DNA of 6,534 nt from an uncultured Bacteroidales bacterium (GCA_905236195.1 CAJOOX010000216.1:1-6534), one strand, 5' to 3'. Numbered from the stretch's first letter, positions 1-6,224 are shown. The notes: generated from the letters alone by a model not told the origin. Program-made: numbers and translations.

Positions 1-23
1 ATAATTAAATACAAAATATTAAT

Positions 24-797
24 ATGAATCGCATTAATCAGCTTTTTCAAAATACAACCGGCAAAATACTTTCTGTTTATTTCTGTGCGGGTGCTCCAAC
101 CCTCGACAACACGGCAGGAGTCATCAGGAGTTTGGCCGCCCATGGCATCTCGATGATAGAAATCGGCGTTCCGTTCTCCGACCCGCTGGCCGATGGTCCG
201 GTTATCCAGAATGCCGCCACCAAGGCGCTTCGCAACGGCATGAATGTCAAACTGCTGTTCCGGCAACTCCACAACATCCGCCAGGAGGTTGACATCCCCC
301 TCATCTTGATGGGTTATCTCAATCCCATTCTGGCCTACGGCTTCGAAGCCTTCTGCCAGTCGTGTGTCGAAGTGGGCGTGGACGGTATGATTATCCCCGA
401 CCTCCCGTTCAAGGACTACATCGAAATCTACAAACCGGTGGCCGACCGTTATGGACTGCGCATCATCATGCTCATCACGCCAGAGACCTCCGACGAGCGC
501 ATCCGATTCATAGATGACAATACCGACGGCTTCATCTACATGGTTTCGTCGGCAGCCACCACCGGTGCCCAGCAGAGCTTCGACGAAGCCAAACAGGCTT
601 ATTTCCGCCGCATCGAAGCCATGCGTCTCCGCAATCCCCGCCTCATCGGTTTCGGCATCAGCAACCGCCAGACATTGGAGTCAGCCCAGCAGAATGCCGC
701 CGGAGCCATCATCGGCTCTAAGTTCGTCACCCTGCTTGACGAATTAGGTGACCCCGATCAGGCCATTGAGGAACTATTCAGGGCGCTCGAAAACTGA
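24..797 (+). CDS. trpA: Tryptophan synthase alpha chain
   Basis: Cytoplasmic alpha subunit of tryptophan synthase. It cleaves indole-3-glycerol phosphate to indole and glyceraldehyde-3-phosphate and passes indole to TrpB. The 257 residues match the usual TIM-barrel length. Visible signatures are IEIGVPFSDPLADGP (45-59), giving the catalytic Glu46 and Asp57 (E. coli Glu49 and Asp60), the IIPDLP loop (123-128), a flexible loop SSAATTGAQ (175-183), and the phosphate-binding segments GFGIS (209-213) and GAIIGSKFV (227-235). No key residue is missing. The ATG at 24 is preceded by an A/T-rich leader and gives the expected N-terminus. Only 23 bases precede it in the window, so the upstream neighbour is unseen; in Bacteroidales trpA usually ends the trp operon, which fits the convergent gap that follows. 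Confidence 0.97.
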   Translation: MNRINQLFQNTTGKILSVYFCAGAPTLDNTAGVIRSLAAHGISMIEIGVPFSDPLADGPVIQNAATKALRNGMNVKLLFRQLHNIRQEVDIPLILMGYLNPILAYGFEAFCQSCVEVGVDGMIIPDLPFKDYIEIYKPVADRYGLRIIMLITPETSDERIRFIDDNTDGFIYMVSSAATTGAQQSFDEAKQAYFRRIEAMRLRNPRLIGFGISNRQTLESAQQNAAGAIIGSKFVTLLDELGDPDQAIEELFRALEN

Positions 798-923
798 ACT
801 CGCCAAAGAAGATACTCTGGCAGTACAGTGTCCTCCGGCTCTGACGGCGAATGCTGCACCTCGGTTGCAGGACAGGGGCTGTCAGCATGGTGCATGATGC
901 GGAATGAATCTTCCAAACTATCA

Positions 924-959
924 TTTAGCCGAAGGCTGCAATCGCAGCTTCCGGCTAAA
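924..959. terminator. Long hairpin between convergent genes, possible bidirectional terminator
   Basis: The two 16-base arms start TTTAGCCG and end CGGCTAAA around a 4-base loop AATC. Fourteen positions pair as Watson-Crick, one as G-U and one is mismatched. It sits in the 217-base gap between the end of trpA and the end of the flavodoxin gene, which converge, so a shared terminator is the natural reading. There is no clear T-run on either side, so it is not a textbook intrinsic terminator. The rest of the gap (798-923 and 960-1014) has only weaker short inverted repeats such as ATGCTG/CAGCAT and no gene that I can support. Confidence 0.45.
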
Positions 960-1014
960 CTGTACAGGGGAGGGGTATGGAATCAAAAATCTGGCATTCC
1001 GGCAGGCCCGGCCG

Positions 1015-1710
1015 CTAATAACCCAGGGATTCAAGCCATTTGACTACACGGTCCTTGTCGGTGCGTACATCGTGGCCGTAGATGGAGAAGCCTTTCCGGA
1101 CATCGGCATTGGGATAGACTTTCTTCAGGTCTTTGACACAGGAGCCGAGGCCGGAGCCTTCGTGGGTTGTGAAGGGAATAAGGGTCTTGCCGCTCATGTC
1201 GTTTTTGCTGAAGAAGGTGTACATTACCTGAGGCCAGGTTCCCCACCAGACGGGACCGCCGACAAAGACGGTCTGATACTGCGATACATCGACAGAACCT
1301 TCGTAGGGCGGGAGTTCGCCGTTCTTCTGTTCCTCTTTGGCCAGATCGCAGAGTGGGCGGTAGGCCATTCCGTCGTACTTGGAGGTTTTGATTTCAAACT
1401 GGTCGGCTCCCGTGAATTCCGAGATATAGTCGGCCACAATCTTGGTATTGCCCACTTCGATGTTGCCTACGGAATAATTGTCGCCGGCATGTGAGAAGAA
1501 TACCACAAGGATTTTGCTATCCTTGGGAGCAGGTTCTGAGTTGGCATGAGCCTCTGCTTTCTCTCTGCCGCTGCATGAAGTTGTCATCATCAGGGAGAGC
1601 GCGGAAGTGAGGAGTATTTTGAGTCCCCTCGTTAAGCCGAAAGAGCCGTGATAAGCCCGATGTACAATCGCCTTGCCGGGAAAGCCGGCATCAAAAGTAA
1701 ATGTTTTCAT
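1015..1710 (-). CDS. Flavodoxin-like lipoprotein (Flavodoxin_4 type)
   Basis: 231 residues. A hydrophobic stretch (about 31-43) ends in the lipobox-like TTSC, so Cys46 would be lipidated after export. A low-complexity linker follows, then a flavodoxin domain (about 66-231). The domain starts with KILVVFFSHAG (66-76) and the FMN phosphate loop (73-91, ending VGNTK), with a long insertion typical of the Flavodoxin_4 family. GGPVWWGTWP (151-160) and FTTHEGSGLGS (180-190) match the flavin-ring loops. It probably binds FMN in the envelope and carries electrons or reduces a substrate; the partner is unknown. The ATG at 1710 is the only usable start I see, but it leaves about 30 residues before the hydrophobic core, long for a lipoprotein signal. 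It is last in the leftward gene series, separated from the acetyltransferase by 130 bases, so it may have its own promoter. Confidence 0.85.
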   Translation of the reverse strand: MKTFTFDAGFPGKAIVHRAYHGSFGLTRGLKILLTSALSLMMTTSCSGREKAEAHANSEPAPKDSKILVVFFSHAGDNYSVGNIEVGNTKIVADYISEFTGADQFEIKTSKYDGMAYRPLCDLAKEEQKNGELPPYEGSVDVSQYQTVFVGGPVWWGTWPQVMYTFFSKNDMSGKTLIPFTTHEGSGLGSCVKDLKKVYPNADVRKGFSIYGHDVRTDKDRVVKWLESLGY

Positions 1711-1789
1711 AACGCTTGTTTTTTATCTGTCCGTTCTTATAGTTTTGCGAGTTTGCAAGTCAGCTTGTACAGCTTGAAATTTCGCGCTG

Positions 1790-1797
1790 CAAAGATC
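1790..1797 (-). promoter_or_regulatory. Weak candidate -7 box for the flavodoxin gene
   Basis: On the - strand this reads GATCTTTG followed by CAGC, one base from the Bacteroides -7 consensus TAnnTTTG. It lies about 80 bases before the flavodoxin ATG in the only sizeable gap within the leftward gene series. I could not find a good TTTG -33 box at 19-21 bases, so this is only a candidate. Confidence 0.25.
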
Positions 1798-1840
1798 GTG
1801 CATTTTTCCGAAACGGCTATGATACATTTTCCGCCAAAAT

Positions 1841-2407
1841 TTACCCAATTCGGAGAATCGTCTTTTTCACCCGGCATGGATTGCCCACGGCCACTGACCC
1901 CGATGGAATATCGCTGACTACCACCGAACCGGCTCCGATGGTTACATTGTTGCCGATGGTCACTCCTGGCAGGATGGTGACGCTGCCTCCAATCCATACG
2001 TTGTTGCCGATTGCGACCGGCTCGGCCCATTCCATCCGGCTGTTTCGCTCTTCGGGGTCAGTGCTGTGGCAGGCCGTATAGATGCTCACGTTCGGACCGA
2101 TAAAACAGTTGTCGCCGATGGTGACGAAGGCCTCGTCCAAAACAGTGAAGTTGAAGTTGGCAAAGAATTTCCTCCCAATGCGGATCTGTTTACCGTAGTC
2201 GCAGCGGAACGGCTGGTTGATGATAAAATCATCGTCGGCAATGTGGCCCAGCATGTCTTTCAGCAACTCTTTCATGCGCCGCGTTTCATCGGGTGGCAGG
2301 CTGTTGAATGCATGCAGTTTGCTGCGCGTGGCACTTAACTCAGCTATCAGTTCGGGAGCGGTGGCAAGATAGACTTCTCCCGCCAGCATTTTCTCTTTTT
2401 CGGTCAT
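1841..2407 (-). CDS. maa: Maltose/galactoside-type sugar O-acetyltransferase
   Basis: 188-residue hexapeptide-repeat acetyltransferase of the Maa/LacA/NodL group, which moves acetyl from acetyl-CoA to a hydroxyl of a sugar and works as a cytoplasmic trimer. The N-terminal Mac segment begins MTEKEKMLAGEVYL (1-14). A left-handed beta-helix follows, with hexapeptides such as VTIGDN (95-100), VAIGNNVWIG (131-140) and VTIGNNVTIGAGSVV (149-163). The catalytic His is His114 in ACHSTDPEERNS (112-123), and the family-typical GNPCRV lies near the end (175-180). I chose the ATG at 2407 over an upstream in-frame start because it gives the family N-terminus and overlaps the stop of the preceding GNAT gene as ATGA, a sign of translational coupling. 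The true substrate is not readable from sequence; the symbol is by family resemblance only. Confidence 0.9.
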   Translation of the reverse strand: MTEKEKMLAGEVYLATAPELIAELSATRSKLHAFNSLPPDETRRMKELLKDMLGHIADDDFIINQPFRCDYGKQIRIGRKFFANFNFTVLDEAFVTIGDNCFIGPNVSIYTACHSTDPEERNSRMEWAEPVAIGNNVWIGGSVTILPGVTIGNNVTIGAGSVVVSDIPSGSVAVGNPCRVKKTILRIG

Positions 2408-2868
2408 AGTTTCATTTCCATTGTCGTTTTCTGCACCGTCATTCCCATTTTGCGGTAGAACTGCAGGGCGGCCTCGTTGCCTTCCCATACATTGAGGGTG
2501 ACGTTGTTGCAGCCCACAGACCTGGCGTAGTCGAGCACATGGGCATAGAGTGCACTCCCGACATGTTTGCCGCGTGCCTGCTCATCCACGCAGATATCGT
2601 CGATATACAGCGTGCGGATGTCCTGCAGCAGAAGGTGGTCGCGCACCTCGGTTATCTGGCAGAAAGCATAGCCTGTAACCCTGCCGCCGTCGTCATAGAC
2701 GAAGACGGGCCGGCTTTCGTCGCCGAACATCGTTTCCAGTTCCTGTTCGTTGTACTTGGTGGTGTGGGGTTTGAACAGGTCGGGCCGCAAAACGTAATGC
2801 ACCATGTTGACCTGATGCAGGAGTGCGATGACTCCGGCCGTGTCCCTGTTGTCAGCTTTTCTTATCAT
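2404..2868 (-). CDS. GNAT family N-acetyltransferase
   Basis: 154-residue single-domain acetyltransferase using acetyl-CoA; acceptor unknown. The fold is readable: an N-terminal helix region (about 5-22), a central strand DDGGRVTGYAFCQI (59-72), the core strand LYIDDICVDEQARG (87-100), the pyrophosphate-binding loop (99-104) and the C-terminal NEAALQFYRKMGM (131-143). The loop reads RGKHVG instead of the usual RGxGxG, so the central glycine is histidine; the outer glycines are kept. Its TGA overlaps the ATG of the O-acetyltransferase, and its start is 21 bases from the stop of another GNAT gene, so these three are almost certainly cotranscribed. Confidence 0.88.
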   Translation of the reverse strand: MIRKADNRDTAGVIALLHQVNMVHYVLRPDLFKPHTTKYNEQELETMFGDESRPVFVYDDGGRVTGYAFCQITEVRDHLLLQDIRTLYIDDICVDEQARGKHVGSALYAHVLDYARSVGCNNVTLNVWEGNEAALQFYRKMGMTVQKTTMEMKL

Positions 2869-2889
2869 TTTTGATCTATTTCTTTTAAA

Positions 2890-3453
2890 TTACAGAATCA
2901 GATGTTTCATTCTGTGGCCGCCCCATTGACTGTCGTTCACATAGCGGAATCCCATCCTGTCGTAGAAGGCGGCTCCGGCGGGGTTGCCCTCATCGACGAG
3001 CAGTCCTACGGGCAGTCCCGTGCGGTCGGCTTTCTCCCTGGTGGCCAGTACGAGCCGGCGGGCTATTCCCCGGCGCCGGTATTCCGGCAAAACGGCCAGC
3101 GAATCGAGATAAAGCTCGCCGGCCTGCGTCTCGGCACCCATGCCGGAGTGGTCGCGGCCTATGTGCAGGAGTGCCAACTGCAGGAACGGACGCCGGAGTT
3201 CCGTCAGGCGTGCCCCGTCGTAGCTGACGGCGATGCCGGCCACCCGGATGCCGTCCATGGCAACCAGCGTGTTGAGATAACTGTATTGCGAATCTTCGCG
3301 TTCTGCTAAAAGGGTCATCATCCTGCGAAAATCATCGAGTCCGTAACCCTCACCACAGAAACTGAGACAACACTCGTCCGTCATGGCCGTCATGATGAGA
3401 CTGGCTATGGCCGGAGCCTGATCCCTTCGGGCGGGCTGTATTTTTATTTCCAT
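2890..3453 (-). CDS. GNAT family N-acetyltransferase
   Basis: 187-residue acetyltransferase, acceptor unknown. The early segment MTAMTDECCLSFCGEGYGLD (21-40) recalls a Bacteroidales GNAT subgroup with a Cys-Cys pair. The acetyl-CoA motif is LYLDSLAVLPEYRRRGIA (114-131), and the C-terminal NPAGAAFYDRMGF (157-169) is the standard end of the fold. I chose the ATG at 3453, which gives MEIKIQPA as a typical GNAT start; an in-frame ATG at 3471 would add six residues and cannot be excluded. It lies 73 bases after the nitroreductase stop and 21 bases before the next GNAT start. No Bacteroides-type promoter is visible in either gap, so it is probably part of the same transcript. Confidence 0.88.
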   Translation of the reverse strand: MEIKIQPARRDQAPAIASLIMTAMTDECCLSFCGEGYGLDDFRRMMTLLAEREDSQYSYLNTLVAMDGIRVAGIAVSYDGARLTELRRPFLQLALLHIGRDHSGMGAETQAGELYLDSLAVLPEYRRRGIARRLVLATREKADRTGLPVGLLVDEGNPAGAAFYDRMGFRYVNDSQWGGHRMKHLIL

Positions 3454-3526
3454 ATTGTGTGATTTCACCATCTATGCCGATTCTTTTATCCAATAGGTTA
3501 TGGCGAAGACCCGGGAGTTGCTGTCT

Positions 3527-4030
3527 CTATTTTACGATTTCACCGATGCTTTTGCGGCACTTGGGCCTGGCTTCGTCGGCAGCATATCCGACAGGAATAA
3601 TGACGGCGGGCTCCTCGTCGGAGGGGAGGGTCAGCAGCTCCTTGCAGCGCGCGGCATCGAAATTGCAGATCCAGCAGGTGCCGAGGCCTTGTTCGGTGGC
3701 GGCCAGACAGAGATGTTCGACGGCAATGGCGATGTCGATGTCCCCATGGGGTTTGCCGTCGCCCCTGATCCATTCCCGGTCGTGAAGGATGGAGGCAACG
3801 ATATACATCGGTGCCGTCTTGAACCATTCCCGGTCATAACACTTCTGCAAACGTTCCTTTTCTTCTGCACCGGTGACGATGTGGAAGCACCATGGCTGTC
3901 GGTTGACGGCTGAGGGCGCAAGGCGCACACATTCCAAGATATACTCCAGTTTTTCTTTCTCAACACTGCGGGACTGATAGTTCCTGCAACTGTACCGTTT
4001 GTTTACAAGTTCCAGCAGTTTCATAAGCAT
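3527..4030 (-). CDS. Nitroreductase family protein (FMN-dependent)
   Basis: 167 residues, the usual size of short single-domain nitroreductases, which bind FMN as dimers and use NAD(P)H to reduce nitro groups, quinones or other electron-poor compounds in the cytoplasm. FMN phosphate contacts are expected in KRYSCRNY (11-18). APSAVNRQPW (38-47) is the hallmark PSxxNxQPW segment. EQGLGTCWICNF (113-124) and IPVGYAADE (145-153) are the later cofactor segments, and RKSIGEIV (159-166) is the typical tail. A second in-frame ATG at 4024 may be the true start: the first ATG lies inside a small perfect hairpin (4026-4039, arms AGCAT/ATGCT). The gene begins 37 bases after the hydrolase stop, with no promoter seen between them. 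The natural substrate is unknown. Confidence 0.92.
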   Translation of the reverse strand: MLMKLLELVNKRYSCRNYQSRSVEKEKLEYILECVRLAPSAVNRQPWCFHIVTGAEEKERLQKCYDREWFKTAPMYIVASILHDREWIRGDGKPHGDIDIAIAVEHLCLAATEQGLGTCWICNFDAARCKELLTLPSDEEPAVIIPVGYAADEARPKCRKSIGEIVK

Positions 4031-4067
4031 TTCGATGCTCTATCGTTCTCTGATTGGTTTTGTCATT

Positions 4068-4913
4068 TTATTCCACGCCAGTTTCCCATTTCAGTTCCCT
4101 TTCCAGGAAAATGGCAACCATCCGGGCCGGTCTGTCCTCGCGTCCCGAGTAGGAATGGTTTTCCCCCTCGAGCAGACAGATGCGGGCATGACGCATCTCG
4201 TCGCAGAACCGCTGGCCGTAAGTATAAGGGACGATGATATCGGCCTTGCCGTGTATGATGAGTACGGGGCCGTCATACCGGCGTGCCGTCTCGTAGATGG
4301 GCAGGTTTTGAGCCGAGAGGATGAAGTTGCGTCCGATGGTGTAGCCGCCTCCCGGGAGGGACACTTCTTCCGGCGGATCGGCAGCATTGTAGTATTGGCC
4401 GAAAAGGGTGCCGCGCAGGGCATCGTCGCGCAGGACGGCGGCGGGGGAGAGCAGACAGAGGGCGCCGACCGACTCGCTGCCGAGCTCGGCTCCCGTCATG
4501 GCAGTGACCACACCGCCCTGCGAATGGCCCACAATGGCAATCTTTCCGACATAAGGCAGTGCGCGGGCATAGGCAAAGACCTGTGCGGCATCTTCCGTCT
4601 CGCGCGGAACGGTCATTTCCTGTTGCCGGCCGTAACTCTCGCCGTGGCCGTTGAAGTCGAAGCGTATGCTGGCTATACCGCGTGTCTCCAAGCTGTCGGC
4701 TATGGTCCGCATGAGTTTTTCGTTCTTGTTGCCCGTGAACCCGTGGCAGATGATGGCAAGGGGTACATTGGCATTCCCCTCCGTGTCGGGCCGCTGAAGT
4801 ACGGCTTTCAGTGTGCCGCCGGGAGTGGGGATGTCAATCTGTTCTTTGCGCGCATGTGCGGTAAGCTGGCTCATGACCAATACCGCTGTAAGGAATATAA
4901 CTTTGGTTTTCAT
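4068..4913 (-). CDS. Secreted alpha/beta hydrolase, cinnamoyl-esterase-like
   Basis: 281 residues from this start. Residues 1-21 (MKTKVIFLTAVLV...TAHA) look like a cleavable signal peptide, so the enzyme probably acts in the periplasm. The catalytic triad is readable: Ser131 in GHSQGG (129-134), Asp225 in HGKADIIVP (221-229) and His253 in GENHSYSG (250-257). HGFTG (57-61) forms the oxyanion hole. RFDFNGHGES (84-93), HSQGGVV and SPAAVLRDDALRG (156-168) closely recall cinnamoyl/feruloyl esterases such as Lactobacillus LJ0536, with the DDAL segment lying in their cap insert. A role in releasing hydroxycinnamates from plant or dietary esters is plausible but inferred. An in-frame ATG at 4976 would add 21 basic residues and overlap the original elaA stop as ATGA; I preferred 4913 because it gives a normal signal peptide after an A-rich leader. 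Confidence 0.88.
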   Translation of the reverse strand: MKTKVIFLTAVLVMSQLTAHARKEQIDIPTPGGTLKAVLQRPDTEGNANVPLAIICHGFTGNKNEKLMRTIADSLETRGIASIRFDFNGHGESYGRQQEMTVPRETEDAAQVFAYARALPYVGKIAIVGHSQGGVVTAMTGAELGSESVGALCLLSPAAVLRDDALRGTLFGQYYNAADPPEEVSLPGGGYTIGRNFILSAQNLPIYETARRYDGPVLIIHGKADIIVPYTYGQRFCDEMRHARICLLEGENHSYSGREDRPARMVAIFLERELKWETGVE

Positions 4914-4972
4914 TACTGTTTTTGGGGGCATTATGGTTTTGGGTTTAGTTTTGGTCTCCGCCTGTTTTCGGT

Positions 4973-5481
4973 TCATTTTGCCTTTTCATGTCCTGTCCAA
5001 GTCATTCTGACGTGCGGGATGCCCTCGAGGATGAAGGTGTCCGATACCTGTCGTAACCCTAAGCGTTCATTATCATGCGCGTTTTCTCGCCATGCCTATC
5101 TTCAAGCAAGCTTGAGATTGGTCATCTGGCTTAACGAAAGCGTTGGTAGAAGCCTCGGGCGTATTCCTGCGCTTCGATGTCGATGATTTTCGCATCGAAA
5201 CACTCGATTGCGGCATCAATGGCATGGAGCATGATTTGCCGGCCGTAACCTTTGCCTCGTTCGGTGCTGATGACGCGTCCGATTGACACTTCCTTTGCAT
5301 GGGTTTCCGCAGGGCAGATCCGAGCCAGGGCAACAATCTTGTCGCCGCGGGTCAGCCACACATGAATGGCGGTGCGGTCGTCGCCGTCCGTATCTACATA
5401 GATGCACTTCTGTCCCACGACGAAAACCTCGAGACGTACTCTCAGCAGTTCGTACAGCTCGTCCGTTGTCAGTTCCTGAAT
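4973..5481 (-). pseudogene. elaA: elaA (GNAT acetyltransferase) interrupted by a 77-base repeat
   Basis: Remnant of the ElaA family of predicted N-acetyltransferases (about 150 residues, substrate unknown). The first part reads ELTTDELYELLRVRLEVFVV, then YVDTDGDD and the acetyl-CoA motif GRVISTERGKGYG, up to ARGFYQRFR and a stop at 5131. All of this aligns with the E. coli ElaA layout. The rest of the gene continues beyond the inserted repeat at 5067-4973: RLGLRQVSDTFILEGIPHVR, then MTWTGHEKAK and TGA. Removing 77 bases joins the two parts in frame as FYQRLGLRQ, giving about 143 residues. The start is also doubtful: the frame is open directly from the gpx stop, but no ATG, GTG or TTG precedes the conserved ELTT, so position 5481 (an ATT) is only nominal. 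A truncated protein without the last strand may still be made. Confidence 0.88.
5068..5144 (-). repeat. 77-base palindromic repeat unit inserted in elaA
   Basis: Read on the - strand this runs from AACGCTTTCGTTAAGCC to GCATGATAATG. It is about 91% identical to the second unit of the array at the right edge (seven differences over 77 bases, no gap). It is flanked by AACGCTT on both sides (5138-5144, counted in the unit, and 5061-5067), which looks like a 7-base target duplication. The centre folds as CCAATCT/CAAGC against GCTTG/AGATAGG, with one mismatch and one bulge. It supplies an in-frame TAA to elaA at 5131-5133 and shifts the frame, because 77 is not a multiple of three. It carries no credible gene. 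Confidence 0.9.
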
Positions 5482-5511
5482 ACAGACAGCAGACGGGCAC
5501 GGCTGCGGTTT

Positions 5512-6057
5512 TCAGGCCAGCATGGCTTCGATATCCTTCTCCAGTTCCTTGGGTTCTGTAGTGGGGGCGTAACGTTTGACGGTCGCACCGTCCTTCGAAA
5601 TCAGAAACTTGGTGAAGTTCCACAGGATGTCGCTGTCTTTCTCAACGCTCTTGCTGATCTTCTTGAGCAGCGCATGCGTAGCCTTGGCCTTCAGTCCCTT
5701 GTACTCCTCGGTGGGAGCCTGGGCCTTCAGATACTCGAATATGGGCTCTGCAGCAGATCCGTTGACATCACCCTTGCGCATGATCTGGAAGGTCACGCCG
5801 TAGTTCAGCTGGCAGAACTCCTCAATTTGGGCATCGCCCCCGGGATCCTGCTCCTTGAACTGGTTGCAGGGGAATCCGATGATTACCAATCCCCTATCCT
5901 TGTACTTCCGGTTCAGATCCTCCAGTCCTGCGAACTGAGGTGTAAATCCACACTTGCTGGCTGTATTGACAATCAGCAGAACCTTGCCTTCAAACTGCTT
6001 GAAGTCAATCTCTTTACCTTTGCTCGATAAAGCCTTGAAATCAAAAATACTGTTCAT
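5512..6057 (-). CDS. gpx: Glutathione peroxidase family protein (probably thioredoxin-dependent)
   Basis: 181 residues, typical length. It reduces hydrogen peroxide and organic hydroperoxides. The peroxidatic Cys36 lies in NTASKCGFTP (31-40), followed by GFPCNQFKEQDPG (61-73) with catalytic Gln70, and WNFTKFL (146-152) with Trp146 and Asn147, completing the tetrad. There is no selenocysteine codon; the active residue is an ordinary Cys. Cys82 in FCQLNYGVTF (81-90) sits where the resolving cysteine of yeast Gpx3 is found (Cys36/Cys82), and this segment is nearly identical to the yeast one. This suggests a two-cysteine, thioredoxin-recycled enzyme rather than a glutathione-dependent one. The ATG at 6057 follows an A-rich leader. 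It is the first gene of the leftward series and the only one with a clear promoter. No signal peptide, so cytoplasmic. Confidence 0.95.
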   Translation of the reverse strand: MNSIFDFKALSSKGKEIDFKQFEGKVLLIVNTASKCGFTPQFAGLEDLNRKYKDRGLVIIGFPCNQFKEQDPGGDAQIEEFCQLNYGVTFQIMRKGDVNGSAAEPIFEYLKAQAPTEEYKGLKAKATHALLKKISKSVEKDSDILWNFTKFLISKDGATVKRYAPTTEPKELEKDIEAMLA

Positions 6058-6186
6058 GTCTTTTGGAATTTATTTATCTGTTTCTGTGGTTCGGAATGGC
6101 AAACCCCTTTGTAGGATTTGAATCCTGCTCCACCCCCCTTGAGGGTGAGAGCTTGGCTCTTTAAGCTATGCTTCGGGAGTCACACC
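6058..6186 (-). other. Structured 5' leader of the gpx transcript
   Basis: About 125 bases between the likely transcription start and the gpx ATG, dense in inverted repeats. On the - strand these are AGAGC-CAA-GCTCT (5 bp), CACCC-TCAAGGG-GGGTG (5 bp with a 7-base loop) and AGGATT-CA-AATCCT (6 bp). The order, the 7-base loop, the GTGGAGCAG string and the TTCAAATCC string give it a tRNA-like flavour, but no acceptor stem pairs, so it is not a tRNA gene. It may be a regulatory leader or a decayed tRNA fragment. Confidence 0.35.
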
Positions 6187-6192
6187 CCGCTG

Positions 6193-6224
6193 CAAAGATA
6201 CATCATTTTATTTACAAAAGCAAG
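6193..6224 (-). promoter_or_regulatory. Bacteroides-type promoter upstream of gpx
   Basis: On the - strand the -7 box is TATCTTTG (6193-6200), a perfect match to TAnnTTTG and followed by C. A CTTG at 6221-6224 serves as the -33 box with a spacing of 20 bases, within the usual 19-21. Transcription would start near 6185, giving a leader of about 125 bases before gpx, and could continue through the whole leftward gene series. It is the best promoter in the window. Confidence 0.65.

Noticed and set aside
904..1494. 196-codon + strand open frame opposite the flavodoxin gene
   Set aside because: Antisense shadow; the - strand frame carries flavodoxin motifs and a lipobox.
1740..1747. + strand TAGTTTTG as a promoter -7 box
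   Set aside because: It matches the consensus but no + strand gene follows, and no suitable -33 box was found.
5073..5144. Out-of-frame IGMARK in the elaA repeat resembles the E. coli ElaA tail IGMARE
   Set aside because: The true elaA C-terminus (EGIPHVRM) is found intact just beyond the repeat, and the array copies stand alone, so this resemblance is chance.
3999..5186. 395-codon open frame on the + strand opposite the hydrolase and elaA
   Set aside because: It lies antisense to well-recognised genes, has no recognisable domain, and is explained by GC-rich third positions of the - strand genes.
5299..6030. 243-codon + strand open frame opposite gpx
   Set aside because: Antisense shadow of a clear glutathione peroxidase; no family features.
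6105..6190. tRNA gene on the - strand
   Set aside because: Anticodon-arm-like and T-arm-like pieces exist, but the acceptor stem does not pair, the T loop has the wrong size for its stem, and no clear D arm is formed.
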